A model generated the notes under the pieces. It was not told the DNA's origin. It did no database searches and was given only the letters and a program-made list of their open reading frames with translations. The translations under genes and the position numbers were made by a program. Source: Candidatus Pseudoruminococcus merdavium (GTDB lineage: Bacteria > Bacillota > Clostridia > Oscillospirales > Ruminococcaceae). Taken from it: a stretch of DNA of 64,000 nt. Each line of letters begins with the position of its first letter. Positions within the stretch are counted from its first letter, which is position 1. Of the stretch, positions 1 through 8,632 are shown piece by piece. Where the stretch lies: NCBI GenBank assembly GCA_904419745.1, contig CAJFSS010000001.1, positions 124,001 through 188,000 on the forward strand, read 5' to 3'.

Positions 1-2
1 CA

Positions 3-152
3 ACTCTGTTCCACAAGTTTTATAATGCTTGCAAAGTCAAGGGAGAGGAAGAGCCTTTGATGCAGGCAAGGCTGAATCTCTGCTTGGCGGTGCGTGTGGC
101 GCTTAAAAACGTCCTGACCCTGCTCAAAATCCAGGCTCCGGAGACGATGTAA
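3..152 (+). CDS. argS: Arginyl-tRNA synthetase, C-terminal fragment
   Basis: The window opens inside this gene. Only the last 49 codons and the TAA stop are visible, read in frame from base 3. The translated end includes FHKFYNAC, ARLNLCLAVRVALKN and a terminal APETM. This matches the C-terminal helical anticodon-binding (DALR) domain of class I arginyl-tRNA synthetases, which normally end in an APE(K/R/T)M-type motif. ArgS charges tRNA-Arg in the cytoplasm. The catalytic HIGH and KMSKS motifs lie upstream of the window. A long hairpin starting four bases after the stop probably terminates its transcript. The identification rests on a short stretch, but that stretch is characteristic. Confidence 0.85.
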   Translation, partial: TLFHKFYNACKVKGEEEPLMQARLNLCLAVRVALKNVLTLLKIQAPETM

Positions 153-155
153 ACA

Positions 156-214
156 CTATGAAGGGGTTCGGTAAAAATTTCCTTTGCCGGACCTCTTTTC
201 TTCATAGTTTCTTT
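156..214 (+). terminator. Long hairpin after argS
   Basis: CTATGAAG at 156-163 pairs with CTTCATAG at 200-207. The interior arms, about 15 bp with some G-U pairs, also pair, and TTTCTTT follows at 208-214. The position just after the argS stop fits an intrinsic terminator with an interrupted U tract. Confidence 0.6.
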
Positions 215-295
215 ATAGGTTTCGTTTATGATAGTATCAGATGGGAAAGCTTATGCTTAACCCAATGCCATTTTATGGAGGTTTTGAACGTAGAA

Positions 296-1531
296 ATGGA
301 TGTTCCATACCACTTACCGCTCCTGCTTGATGGGGCGACAGGTACCAATCTCATTCACCGAGAGCATATGCCATTGGAACAATGCCCGGAACAGTGGATA
401 TTACAGCATCCACAGGCACTGCTCTCTTTGCAGCACGATTTTGTTAAAGCCGGCAGCCAGGTACTGTTAGCACCGACTTTTCAGGCAAATGCATTGGCGT
501 TGGAAAAATATGGCCTTGCAGCAGAGGATATCAACTTGACGGAGCGACTGGTCTTTTTGACAAAACAGGCGTCGGGGGGAAACACTCTGGTTGCGGGCAG
601 TATCGGTCCCACCGGCCAGGGAATCGAGCCGTTTGGTAAGCTGCGCTTTCAGCAAATTGTAGACACTTACCGCCGGCAGGTACAGGCCATGCGGAAAGCG
701 GGTGTGGATTTGATTGTATGCGAGACAATGACCTCCCTTTCCGACGCCAGGGCTGCTCTGCTGGCTGCAAAAGAGACAGGGCTTCCCGTTTTTGTAAGCG
801 TGGTTGTAACAGAGGAAGAAGAGGAAATGCCGGATGGAACAAAACTTCTCTGTGCATTGGCGGTACTGCAGTCCATGGGAGCGGATGCTTTTGGAATCAA
901 TTGTTCTGGAAGTCCAGGACAGATACTCCCTTGGTTTGAAAAAATAGCCCCTTATGCACAGATCCCTCTGCTTGCAAAGCCAAATCCCGGGAACCCAAAT
1001 CCGGTCAATTTGGGACAATACGATCTTGGACCTGAAATTTTTGCAAAAGAAGTGGGCAGACTGATAGATGTCGGTGTTTCTATTGTGGGAGGATGCTGTG
1101 GGACTTCCCCGGAACATGTACATGCGCTGGCAAACCTGATTAGGAACCGCTCTTCCCGGCCACTTCAGCACCATCCGGATGAAGACGAGGTTTTGGCGGC
1201 AAGCGGACACGAAGCGTTTTTCCTGAGAGAGGATATGACAATGGGAGAACCTCTTTCCTGTGAGCTGGATATGGCGGATGATATCTTGGAATATGAGGAC
1301 AGTGGATTTGATATCCTTCCAGTTCAGGTAGAAACGGAAGATGATGCATATCATCTGGGTCTCAATTGCCATATGTTTCGCCTTCCGGTGCTGATTGCTT
1401 CGCATAGTTTTGAACTGATGGAACAGTCCCTGTTTGAATTCCAGGGCAGGGCATTGGTTGACAGCCAGTGTGGGCTGGAGAATGATGAGTTGTACCGACT
1501 TGCCAAGCGGTATGGTGCTATTGTATACTAG
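296..1531 (+). CDS. Homocysteine S-methyltransferase family protein
   Basis: A 411-residue protein whose first ~290 residues form a homocysteine S-methyltransferase (Pfam S-methyl_trans) domain. It has an early LLDGATGTNL motif, and the zinc ligands are visible as C203 (INCSG) and C267-C268 (GGCCGTS). The family transfers a methyl group to homocysteine to make methionine, in the cytoplasm. The remaining ~110 residues (from the FFLRED stretch to GAIVY) look like a partial second domain. No B12-binding or complete pterin-binding module is present, so this is not a full MetH. I chose ATG 296, where similarity begins. GGAGG at 277-281 is 14 bases away, and in-frame ATG 275 and TTG 284 are alternatives. 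An O-acetylhomoserine sulfhydrylase lies 6 kb downstream. The methyl donor cannot be told from sequence. Confidence 0.82.
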   Translation: MDVPYHLPLLLDGATGTNLIHREHMPLEQCPEQWILQHPQALLSLQHDFVKAGSQVLLAPTFQANALALEKYGLAAEDINLTERLVFLTKQASGGNTLVAGSIGPTGQGIEPFGKLRFQQIVDTYRRQVQAMRKAGVDLIVCETMTSLSDARAALLAAKETGLPVFVSVVVTEEEEEMPDGTKLLCALAVLQSMGADAFGINCSGSPGQILPWFEKIAPYAQIPLLAKPNPGNPNPVNLGQYDLGPEIFAKEVGRLIDVGVSIVGGCCGTSPEHVHALANLIRNRSSRPLQHHPDEDEVLAASGHEAFFLREDMTMGEPLSCELDMADDILEYEDSGFDILPVQVETEDDAYHLGLNCHMFRLPVLIASHSFELMEQSLFEFQGRALVDSQCGLENDELYRLAKRYGAIVY

Positions 1532-1598
1532 AGTTAAGATATCAGACTGAAAGGGAGCCTTTGCTGCGGGGTGCAGTTTGGGCTGAAAGGACAAGACA

Positions 1599-2171
1599 GT
1601 GAAAAAAAAGGATTTGTTCAGTATCCCCAATATCCTTTCCTATATCAGGATTTTGCTGATACCGGTGTTTGCATATTGTTACTTAACAGCAAAAACAAAT
1701 TGGGATTATTATTTTGCAGCGATTATTTTGCTTCTTTCCGGCCTTACGGATATGGCGGATGGGATGATTGCCAGAAAATTTGGTATGATTACCTATCTTG
1801 GAAAAATCCTGGATCCGGTTGCGGACAAACTGACGCAGGCGACCGTTGCGGTCTGTCTTGCCATCCGGGTGAAATGGATGCCGCTTTTGCTCTGTGTTTT
1901 CCTGATTAAAGAGCTGACGACAGCATTTGGAGGCCTGAAGCTGATGCATGATGGCGTGCGGCTGGTTGGGGCAAAATGGTTTGGAAAGCTTTCCACTGCG
2001 GTATTTTATGTTGTCATGATCCTGATTGTCGGCCTGCCAATGATGGGGGAGACCACTCGGACCGTATTAATTTTTATTTCTACGCTCTTCTTGGCATTTT
2101 CTTTTATCAATTATATTCCAGTGTTTTTCCGCCTGAAAAATACCGGTAGCGATGAAAAAATGGAGAAATAG
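1599..2171 (+). CDS. pgsA: CDP-diacylglycerol--glycerol-3-phosphate 3-phosphatidyltransferase
   Basis: A 190-residue integral membrane enzyme of the CDP-alcohol phosphotransferase family. The signature DG-x2-AR-x8-G-x3-D-x3-D is present, beginning at DMADGMIARKFG and ending at GKILDPVADK. It makes phosphatidylglycerol phosphate, the first committed step to phosphatidylglycerol and cardiolipin. The sequence shows about four to five hydrophobic segments, and length is normal for PgsA. The start is GTG at 1599, with AAAGGA at 1586-1591 eight bases upstream. It follows the methyltransferase gene by 67 bases and may share its transcript. The other CDP-alcohol transferase in such genomes, PssA, is less likely given the similarity to PgsA. 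Confidence 0.88.
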   Translation: MKKKDLFSIPNILSYIRILLIPVFAYCYLTAKTNWDYYFAAIILLLSGLTDMADGMIARKFGMITYLGKILDPVADKLTQATVAVCLAIRVKWMPLLLCVFLIKELTTAFGGLKLMHDGVRLVGAKWFGKLSTAVFYVVMILIVGLPMMGETTRTVLIFISTLFLAFSFINYIPVFFRLKNTGSDEKMEK

Positions 2172-2185
2172 TTCCAAGCATGTTT

Positions 2186-2226
2186 CCCCTCTCGCAGGAT
2201 TTCTGTGCAGAGGGGGTAATTTTATA
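2186..2226 (+). terminator. Hairpin after pgsA
   Basis: CCCCTCT at 2186-2192 pairs with AGAGGGG at 2209-2216 with inner GCA/TGC pairing, followed by TAATTTTAT. It may attenuate transcription between pgsA and the DegV gene. Confidence 0.5.
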
Positions 2227-2246
2227 AAAAAGGAGCCTGAATTTGT

Positions 2247-3107
2247 ATGCAGCGAAAAGTGATCCTGAGTGCCGACAGCCCCTGTGATTTGGGAGAACAG
2301 TTGCGCGCGCGTTATGATGTCTATTTTTTCCCTTTTCACATTTTATTGGGAGAACAGTCCTATACGGATAGTGTGGATATCCATCCCGAAGATCTGTACC
2401 AGGCGTGGAGAGAGAAAAAGCTACTGCCCAAAACCTCTGCGATTACCCCTCTGGAATATATGGAATACTTTCAGGATTGGGTCAATGCTGGATATGATGT
2501 GGTACATATCAACATTGGCTCGGCCCTTTCCAGCGCCTATCAAAATTGTGTTGCGGCTGCCAGAGAACTGGGTCATGTTTACCCGGTAGATTCTTGTAAC
2601 CTTTCTACTGGGATCGGACTACTGGTACTACGCGCGGGTGAGATGATTCAGCAGGGGATGGAAGCGGAGGCAATTCAGCGCTCGCTCATTGGCCTTGTTC
2701 CGCACAGTCATGCCAGCTTTGTACTTGATACTTTGGAATTTATGAGAGCTGGCGGACGATGCAGTGCAGTGGCGGCATTTGGGGCCAACCTGCTCAGTTT
2801 AAAGCCCTGCATCCACGTCTCAACGGAGAAAAATGGAGCAATGTCTGTTGGGAAAAAATATCGCGGCCAAATGGAAAAGGTTCTCCGCACCTATACCCAC
2901 GATCAGTTGGATGGAAAGGGAAGTCTCTGGGCGGATCATGTCTTTATTACTCACTCGGGGGTTCCCGAACCATGGATTGATGGGGTTTACAAAGTGATCG
3001 AGGAAATGAAGTTGTTTCATGAAATCCATATTACACAGGCGAGCTGTACCATTTCATCTCATTGCGGCCCCGGAACCCTTGGCGTACTGTTTATGACAGA
3101 AAATTGA
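2247..3107 (+). CDS. DegV family fatty-acid-binding protein
   Basis: A 286-residue DegV-family protein. The N-terminal ILSADSPCDLGE corresponds to the family's (T/S)DS-x-DL motif. The middle segment has the usual phosphate-contacting small residues (INIGSALSSAYQN), and a FVLDTLEFMRAGGR stretch is typical of the family. DegV/FakB proteins bind a fatty acid in a buried tunnel and present it to the kinase FakA for phosphorylation and phospholipid synthesis. A role in lipid metabolism would fit pgsA just upstream, although fakA is not in the window and the ligand is unknown. The start ATG 2247 has AAAAAAGGAG about 11 bases upstream. A strong terminator follows the stop. Confidence 0.86.
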   Translation: MQRKVILSADSPCDLGEQLRARYDVYFFPFHILLGEQSYTDSVDIHPEDLYQAWREKKLLPKTSAITPLEYMEYFQDWVNAGYDVVHINIGSALSSAYQNCVAAARELGHVYPVDSCNLSTGIGLLVLRAGEMIQQGMEAEAIQRSLIGLVPHSHASFVLDTLEFMRAGGRCSAVAAFGANLLSLKPCIHVSTEKNGAMSVGKKYRGQMEKVLRTYTHDQLDGKGSLWADHVFITHSGVPEPWIDGVYKVIEEMKLFHEIHITQASCTISSHCGPGTLGVLFMTEN

Positions 3108-3137
3108 TGATCCAATTCCTATATAAAACTTGTAAAA

Positions 3138-3168
3138 GAAAAAGGCCTGCGTAACAGCAGGCCTTTTT
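3138..3168 (+). terminator. Intrinsic terminator between convergent genes
   Basis: AAAGGCCTGC at 3141-3150 pairs with GCAGGCCTTT at 3157-3166, flanked by an A run and a T run. It lies between the DegV gene and the reverse-strand flavodoxin and can serve both. Confidence 0.9.
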
Positions 3169-3185
3169 ATGGATTTGTGTTGGGA

Positions 3186-3611
3186 TTAAAGGGAATTCAC
3201 AATCTCTTTTGCCCATTTTTTTGCAGTATTTACGTGTTCATCAGTAATTTTCGGGCCGCCAAGTCCGAACATTGCCTTCGGCGCAGCGAGTTTGAGAACA
3301 TTACTGCAAACATCCACTTTGTTTGCTTTGAGTGTTTCGATAACCTTTTCCGCACCGCCAGTACCATCGGAAGAAACAGCGTAGATAGCGACATGTCTTG
3401 CTCTCTGCGGATTCATGGTTTTGATAAAGTCCATTAGTTTTGGATCAGGATTGGAGCTATAACTTTCAACACCAATGAATGCGATATTCTCGCTGTCACA
3501 GGGGTATGCCGGGGGGATTTTATCGCATTTGCATTGCATATCTCTTGCAATGACCTCGGCAATTTTTTCAAGATTTCCGGACTTGGAAAAATACAGGGAT
3601 TGTGCTTTCAT
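3186..3611 (-). CDS. Flavodoxin-fold protein
   Basis: A 141-residue protein with the flavodoxin phosphate-binding loop near the N terminus (SLYFSKSGNLEKIA), followed by alternating beta/alpha segments and an IYAVSSDGTGGAE stretch. Flavodoxins bind FMN and carry electrons in the cytoplasm; the physiological partner is not apparent here. The start ATG at 3609-3611 has GGAGGTAA a few bases upstream on the reverse strand. The open frame extends further upstream but without similarity. A well-formed reverse-strand promoter lies at 3721-3749. It is transcribed alone, convergent with the DegV gene and divergent from the glycosyltransferase. Confidence 0.82.
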   Translation of the reverse strand: MKAQSLYFSKSGNLEKIAEVIARDMQCKCDKIPPAYPCDSENIAFIGVESYSSNPDPKLMDFIKTMNPQRARHVAIYAVSSDGTGGAEKVIETLKANKVDVCSNVLKLAAPKAMFGLGGPKITDEHVNTAKKWAKEIVNSL

Positions 3612-3720
3612 TTTAACATTACCTCCGAATTTAGAAACCCAGTTTTCGAAATAAACGTGATCATTGGCTCCATTACCTGAATAGTTAGAAACCATATCGA
3701 TTCGAAAAGCGGCATTATCT
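3612..3720. other. Flavodoxin 5' leader (part of 3612-3977 gene gap)
   Basis: This 366-base gap between divergent genes holds the flavodoxin leader (3612-3720), its promoter, about 130 AT-rich bases with no recognisable element, and the glycosyltransferase promoter at 3884-3912. Confidence 0.5.
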
Positions 3721-3749
3721 ATTATAGAAAATCGAAAAAAATAAGTAAA
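3721..3749 (-). promoter_or_regulatory. Promoter for the flavodoxin gene
   Basis: On the reverse strand TTTACT (3744-3749) is separated by 17 bases from a perfect TATAAT (3721-3726). The predicted start lies about 100 bases ahead of the flavodoxin start codon. Confidence 0.7.
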
Positions 3750-3883
3750 TAGTATTAACAGTTTTTTCAAGAAATTCTGTGCTTTTCCATAAAATTTTAG
3801 TACTAATTTGTGTACGCCTACGAAGAACATATGGAAGGATTTGTAATTGGCACTGAGAATCGGCCAACATTTGTTGACAAGGG

Positions 3884-3912
3884 TTGACAAGGCTTTTCGG
3901 GGAAGGTAAGAT
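3884..3912 (+). promoter_or_regulatory. Promoter for the glycosyltransferase-plsC operon
   Basis: TTGACA at 3884-3889, a 17-base spacer and TAAGAT at 3907-3912. A second TTGACA sits ten bases earlier (3874-3879). Confidence 0.7.
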
Positions 3913-3977
3913 ACTGAAAGAACGGTTTTTGGAAGATTTCGTTTGCGCCAAAAAAGGGAAAATGTGGGGAATAGAAA

Positions 3978-5102
3978 ATGAGGATTGTTTTTGTAATTGA
4001 CATGTATGATGTCAAGAAAAACGGGACGACCATGACTGCTAGACGTTTTGCAGAAGAATTGAGAAAACATGGCCATGATGTGCGGGTTGTCTCTACTGGA
4101 AAACAGGAACCCGGGAAATATTTGGTACCTGAACGTCATATTCCGGTTGTAGATTACTTTTCCAAAAAACAGAGTTTTGTTTTTGCACAGCCGGATGACT
4201 CAGTACTCCGTAAGGCCATGGAAGGAGCGGATCTTGTCCATCTGTTTTTGCCGATGAAACTGGAAAAAAGAGCGCTAAAACTTGCAACAGAGCTTCAAAT
4301 TCCCTGTAGTGCGGCGTTTCATCTGCAACCGGAAAACATTACTTATAATATCCGGATGGGAAGGATACAGTGGCTTTCCAGTTTTATTTACTTCTGGATG
4401 CGGAAAAGTTTTTATGGTAAATTCGGCCATATCCACTGCCCATCAGAATTTATTGCTGAACAGCTTCGAAAACACCATTACCGGGCGAAACTACATGTGA
4501 TTTCCAACGGGGTTACAGAAGAATTTCAATTTGAACACAGGCCAAAAACAGATGCTCTATTCCACATTCTGATGATTGGCCGTCTCTCGCCGGAAAAACG
4601 GCAAGATCTGTTGATAAAGGCGGCAAAACAATCCAAATATTCTGACAGGCTTCAGCTTCATTTTGCAGGAACGGGACCAAGTGAGCAGTCTTTGAAAAAA
4701 CAAGGAGCTTCTCTTTCTCATCCTCCAATTTTTGGCTATTATCAAAAAGAAAAATTGCTTCAACTGATTCACTCAAGTGATTTATATGTCCATACATCAG
4801 ATGCAGAAATTGAAGCCATTGCCTGCCTGGAAGCAGTCGCCTGCGGCCTTGTTCCTGTCATTTCCAATTCCCGCAAATCGGCAACTTCACAGTTTGCTTT
4901 GGATTCCCGCAGCACCTTCTTAGCGGGGGATGCAAGCGATCTCGCACGAAAAATCGACTACTGGATTGAACATCCTGAGGAAAAACACCGGATGGCAGAA
5001 GAATATGTTAAATCTACTGAGCCATACCGTATTGAACATAGCGTAGAAAAGGCGGAGCAAATGTTTGCAGAAGTTTTAAAGGATACGGGGAAAAAGGGAT
5101 GA
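3978..5102 (+). CDS. Glycosyltransferase family 4 protein, probably lipid-directed
   Basis: A 374-residue GT-B fold glycosyltransferase. The N-terminal Rossmann half begins MRIVFVIDMYDVKKNGTTM. The C-terminal donor half contains MIGRLSPEKRQDLL and the GT4 E-x7-E region EIEAIACLEAVACG. Such enzymes move a sugar from a nucleotide donor to an acceptor at the inner membrane face. Its end overlaps a PlsC-type acyltransferase by four bases. This pairing suggests a glycolipid acceptor such as diacylglycerol, in the manner of the 1,2-diacylglycerol 3-glucosyltransferases. The acceptor is inference; capsule or other polymer synthesis is less likely because no other glycan genes are near. The start ATG 3978 follows GTGGGGAATAG. 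Confidence 0.83.
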   Translation: MRIVFVIDMYDVKKNGTTMTARRFAEELRKHGHDVRVVSTGKQEPGKYLVPERHIPVVDYFSKKQSFVFAQPDDSVLRKAMEGADLVHLFLPMKLEKRALKLATELQIPCSAAFHLQPENITYNIRMGRIQWLSSFIYFWMRKSFYGKFGHIHCPSEFIAEQLRKHHYRAKLHVISNGVTEEFQFEHRPKTDALFHILMIGRLSPEKRQDLLIKAAKQSKYSDRLQLHFAGTGPSEQSLKKQGASLSHPPIFGYYQKEKLLQLIHSSDLYVHTSDAEIEAIACLEAVACGLVPVISNSRKSATSQFALDSRSTFLAGDASDLARKIDYWIEHPEEKHRMAEEYVKSTEPYRIEHSVEKAEQMFAEVLKDTGKKG

Positions 5103-5782
5103 GAAAAGGGCAAAAGCTGATTTTACAAGGTTTTCGGTGCTTTTTTTATTATGTAGTTGCTGTTCCAATTCTCGCAATCCTTTGCCGGGTGGTATTTGGT
5201 CTTGAAATTCGAGGCAGAGAACATCTTTCTTCGCTAAAGGGGGCAGTACTGATTTGCAACCATGTACATTATCTGGACAGTGCCATGGTAGCGGTGGCTG
5301 CTTGGGGACGTCATGTTACATTTGCCACATTGGATCAAAATTTTAAGTTGCCCATAGTTGGATGGCTGCTAAAACAATTTGGTTGTATTCCAGTGGGGAC
5401 GTCTCTGAAGGGAACAAAACTGTTTTTAGAACAATCTGAACAATTGCTGAGGGAGGAAAAGCTGGTAGGGATTTTTCCAGAAGGAAACCTGCAAGAATAC
5501 CATTCTTCTCTACAGAAATTCCAAAGAGGCGCATTTTTGCTGGCAGCAAAAACAGAGGTACCGGTCGTGCCTATGACAATTACTCAGCGCCCAGTGCAGT
5601 GGTATCGAAAATTTTTTCATCGAAAACCATTCCTTACCCTACAAATTGGGGCACCACTGATTGCTCCAGAAGGGATGGGGGAAAGGGAACGGGCGCAGTT
5701 TTTACAGGAAAAAGCTTATAAGGAAATGTCTATTCAATTGGAAATCATGAAGAGGGCCAATTTCATGGAAGTAAAAGCGTAA
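5099..5782 (+). CDS. plsC: 1-acyl-sn-glycerol-3-phosphate acyltransferase family protein
   Basis: A 227-residue membrane-associated acyltransferase. The catalytic H-x4-D motif appears as NHVHYLDS and the substrate-binding motif as FPEGNLQ. A hydrophobic N-terminal helix (YYVVAVPILAILC) anchors it. PlsC adds the second acyl chain to lysophosphatidic acid to make phosphatidic acid. Its ATG overlaps the upstream glycosyltransferase stop (ATGA, 5099-5102), indicating translational coupling. Many Clostridia have several PlsC paralogues, so the acceptor may be a different lysolipid. It ends at a terminator shared with the convergent carboxypeptidase gene. Confidence 0.85.
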   Translation: MRKGQKLILQGFRCFFYYVVAVPILAILCRVVFGLEIRGREHLSSLKGAVLICNHVHYLDSAMVAVAAWGRHVTFATLDQNFKLPIVGWLLKQFGCIPVGTSLKGTKLFLEQSEQLLREEKLVGIFPEGNLQEYHSSLQKFQRGAFLLAAKTEVPVVPMTITQRPVQWYRKFFHRKPFLTLQIGAPLIAPEGMGERERAQFLQEKAYKEMSIQLEIMKRANFMEVKA

Positions 5783-5816
5783 AAAAGCACCGTCTTCTTA
5801 GACGGTGCTTTTTTTA
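5781..5816. terminator. Bidirectional terminator
   Basis: AAAAGCACCGTC and GACGGTGCTTTT flank the six-base loop TTCTTA at 5795-5800, with an A run before and a T run after. It overlaps the stop codon of the reverse-strand gene and serves both convergent genes. Confidence 0.92.
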
Positions 5817-7151
5817 TAATTTCTTTCTCCTACGTATCTTTTTGTATTTTTTGTTTTTCTGGTTCACTAAAACTGCATAGATAATATAAATGGCAATCAA
5901 CAAAACAATAATTATCAAGATAATTTTTGCCCAAATGGATCCCAGAGCTTGCTGGAACATATCTGTGTAATACAGCCATTTACTGCGTTCTACAGTTTCT
6001 TTGGCCACTAATGAAACTTCTCCAATCGTCTCATCCTTGAGTTTGAGTTCAACCGATCCTACGACATCTCCCGCTTGGATGGGAGCTGCCAGTGGTTCCT
6101 CCGGGAGATGGATGATTTTTTGGACATCGTCCTCAGTCACATAGGAGGGCAAAAGCGCGGTGAATTTTTCCTGTGGAGCAACGTGGACAAAATCCTGATC
6201 TTTTCCATACTTGACTTTTGCTTCGTTGATAGGGGTATCCGGATCCAGCATGGTTAGGTTTGCAAAGTTTTCGAATGCCCAGTCGTACAGATGTACGGTA
6301 TCATAAAAGGCCATGTTGTAATCATAAGATTCCCCGTTTGCGTCTTCGGTTGGGGCGCCTAAAATGACACAGAGATAGTTGTATCCATCTTGGGAAGCAG
6401 TGGATACCACACATTTTCCAGCTTCTGGAAGACTTCCTGTCTTAATTCCGGTAATATAATCCCGATAATAAACCGTTCCCGGTTCCATCATCATGTTTGT
6501 GGTCACAAGCAGGCGTTCATCGGCATAGTCCGTTGCTGGCAAGGTATATCGGATTTGAGAGACGGCTTCCCGGAAAGTGTCGATTTTCATGGCATATTGG
6601 GCAAGGATAGCAATGTCCTCAGCCGTGGTATATTGCTGTTCGTCAAACATGCCATGCGGATTTACATAGTGAGTGTTTTTCATCCCAAGTTCCTGTGCTT
6701 TTGCATTCATTTTTTCCACAAATGCCGGGATTCCAGGCCCCAGGGCATTGGCCACAATGTTAGCGGCTTCGTTGCCGGAGGGGATCAGCATGGCATGGAG
6801 ATAATCTCTCATAGTAAGAGTTTCCCCAATTCGGATATCCGCAGTAGACGCGCCTGTACCATAGAGATCTTCCATGTCTTCTGAAGTGGCTGTTGCCGTG
6901 GTATTATCGAGATCCTGTACAGATTCCAGCAGCAAGACTGCGGTCATGATTTTGGTAATGGAAGCGGGATACATTTTATCCTGCGTATTTTTAGAATATA
7001 CGACTTTTCCCGTATCCGTATTGATCAGCAGCGCAGAATGGGCCAGGATCTCCTCGTCCGGCTGGTCGGAAGCAGCGGCGGCGCCCAGTGTGCCGGTACT
7101 GATAAACACAAAAATCAACAACATGGATAAAAAAAGTGATATTTTTCGCAT
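5814..7151 (-). CDS. D-alanyl-D-alanine carboxypeptidase (PBP5/DacF type)
   Basis: A 445-residue low-molecular-weight penicillin-binding protein. It has a Sec signal peptide (hydrophobic residues 6-27, with AAAAS near the cleavage site). The peptidase S11 domain carries the three active-site motifs S64-x-x-K67 (SITK), S125-G-N127 and K237-T-G239. A C-terminal beta domain is followed by a transmembrane helix near residues 412-430 and a very basic tail (KKYKKIRRRKKL). It trims the terminal D-Ala from peptidoglycan stem peptides outside the membrane and is held there by the C-terminal helix. DacF, DacA and DacB paralogues cannot be separated on this evidence. It is monocistronic on the reverse strand. 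Confidence 0.9.
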   Translation of the reverse strand: MRKISLFLSMLLIFVFISTGTLGAAAASDQPDEEILAHSALLINTDTGKVVYSKNTQDKMYPASITKIMTAVLLLESVQDLDNTTATATSEDMEDLYGTGASTADIRIGETLTMRDYLHAMLIPSGNEAANIVANALGPGIPAFVEKMNAKAQELGMKNTHYVNPHGMFDEQQYTTAEDIAILAQYAMKIDTFREAVSQIRYTLPATDYADERLLVTTNMMMEPGTVYYRDYITGIKTGSLPEAGKCVVSTASQDGYNYLCVILGAPTEDANGESYDYNMAFYDTVHLYDWAFENFANLTMLDPDTPINEAKVKYGKDQDFVHVAPQEKFTALLPSYVTEDDVQKIIHLPEEPLAAPIQAGDVVGSVELKLKDETIGEVSLVAKETVERSKWLYYTDMFQQALGSIWAKIILIIIVLLIAIYIIYAVLVNQKNKKYKKIRRRKKL

Positions 7152-7307
7152 ATGGGGATTCTCCTCTTGTCTGGGGTATGGATTTGTTGTATGATAATAA
7201 AGTTAATAGTCGTTTATACGGCCAATTTTCATTATGTTTCATTATAACAGAAAAATGCGAAAACACAAACAAATTGAAAAAACTATTTACCGGACGGAGG
7301 GATTTTT

Positions 7308-8597
7308 ATGAGCCAGCCCTATGGCTTTGACACCTTGATGACACATGCAGGGTACTCCGGGGATGTTCAGACCCATTCCAGTACCTTGCCGATTTATCCG
7401 ACAACCGCCTATCAATTTGACAGTACCCAGCATGCGCAAAACCTTTTTGAACTCAAGGAGGGCGGCAATATCTACAGCCGTCTGCAAAACCCAACCAATG
7501 ATGTGCTGGAAGCGCGGATTACCGCTTTGGAAGATGGCGTGGGGGCTCTTGGTTTTTCCTCTGGACATGCGGCAATTGTCAATACCCTGTTAAACCTGGC
7601 AGATGCAGGGGATGAAATCGTCTCCTCTATCTGTATCTATGGCGGGGCAATCAACCTGCTTGGCGTCACCTTGGATCGTCTGGGCATTAAAGTAAAATTT
7701 GTTGACCCGGATGATTTAGAAGCTTGGGAAAACGCGATTACGGACAAAACAAAGGCCCTGTTTACAGAGGTTGTCGGTAATCCGAACGCCAATGTGTCAG
7801 ATCTGGAAGCAATTGCAGCCATTTCTCATAAACATGGCGTTCCCTTTATTGTAGATTCCACATTTACTACTCCGTATTTAATTAAACCCTTTGAATTTGG
7901 GGCGGATATTGTCATCCATTCTGCTACCAAGCACCTGGGCGGTCATGCCAATGCAATGATGGGATTGGTTGTGGACAGTGGGAATTTCCAGTGGGAGGGC
8001 AACCCCCGTTTTCCACACTATAATGAGCCGGATGTCAGCTATCATGGGGCTGTATTTGCCAAGGATTTTGGAAATGCAGGGTTTATTACCCGCCTGCGCA
8101 CGCTGATGATGCGTGATTTGGGTGCTTGCCCTTCTCCGTTTAACTCCTATTTGATTGTCCAGGGGATTGAAACGCTCTCCCTCAGGATGCAGAAAATGTG
8201 CGAGAATGCCCAAAAAGTTGCCGAGTATTTGGAAAGCAATGAAAATATCAGTTTTGTCAACTATCCGGGTCTTGCCTCCAACAAATACCATGCTTTGCAG
8301 CAAAAATATCTGCCAAAAGGTGCGGGTTCTGTATTTACTTTTGGCATCAAAGGTTCCAGAGAAACCGGGGCAAAGTTTATTGATAGCCTGAAAATGATTT
8401 TACATGTGGCAAATGTTGGGGATGTCCGTTCTCTGGTCATCCATCCTGCGACAACAACTCACAGCCAGCTCAGTGATGAACAACTGGAAATGTCGGGAAT
8501 TACCCCGCAGACGATCCGCCTTTCCATTGGAATTGAGGATGTCAAAGACATTATCGCGGATCTGGATCAGGCCATCCGAATTGCCGTGGGCAAATAA
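7308..8597 (+). CDS. metY: O-acetylhomoserine aminocarboxypropyltransferase (sulfhydrylase)
   Basis: A 429-residue PLP-dependent Cys/Met-metabolism enzyme. The cofactor lysine is K208 in IHSATKHLGGHA. Supporting features are YSRLQNPT near residue 57, GFSSGHAA near residue 82 and VVGNPNANVSDL near residue 156. The length and motif set fit MetY, which makes homocysteine from O-acetylhomoserine and sulfide, rather than the shorter MetB or MetC. Its product is the substrate expected for the methyltransferase gene at the window start. The ATG at 7308 has CGGAGGG about seven bases upstream. I saw no SAM riboswitch or T-box in the 156-base leader. Confidence 0.88.
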   Translation: MSQPYGFDTLMTHAGYSGDVQTHSSTLPIYPTTAYQFDSTQHAQNLFELKEGGNIYSRLQNPTNDVLEARITALEDGVGALGFSSGHAAIVNTLLNLADAGDEIVSSICIYGGAINLLGVTLDRLGIKVKFVDPDDLEAWENAITDKTKALFTEVVGNPNANVSDLEAIAAISHKHGVPFIVDSTFTTPYLIKPFEFGADIVIHSATKHLGGHANAMMGLVVDSGNFQWEGNPRFPHYNEPDVSYHGAVFAKDFGNAGFITRLRTLMMRDLGACPSPFNSYLIVQGIETLSLRMQKMCENAQKVAEYLESNENISFVNYPGLASNKYHALQQKYLPKGAGSVFTFGIKGSRETGAKFIDSLKMILHVANVGDVRSLVIHPATTTHSQLSDEQLEMSGITPQTIRLSIGIEDVKDIIADLDQAIRIAVGK

Positions 8598-8632
8598 AGC
8601 ACCCATGAAAGGAAAAGAAAGGGGGACTTTGT

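Noticed and set aside
467..1630. 387-codon reverse frame opposite the methyltransferase gene
   Set aside because: It is the antisense shadow of a well-supported gene, with low-complexity, unfamiliar sequence.
7152..7307. SAM riboswitch or T-box ahead of metY
   Set aside because: The leader is short and AT-rich, with no conserved riboswitch core or T-box sequence and no terminator hairpin.
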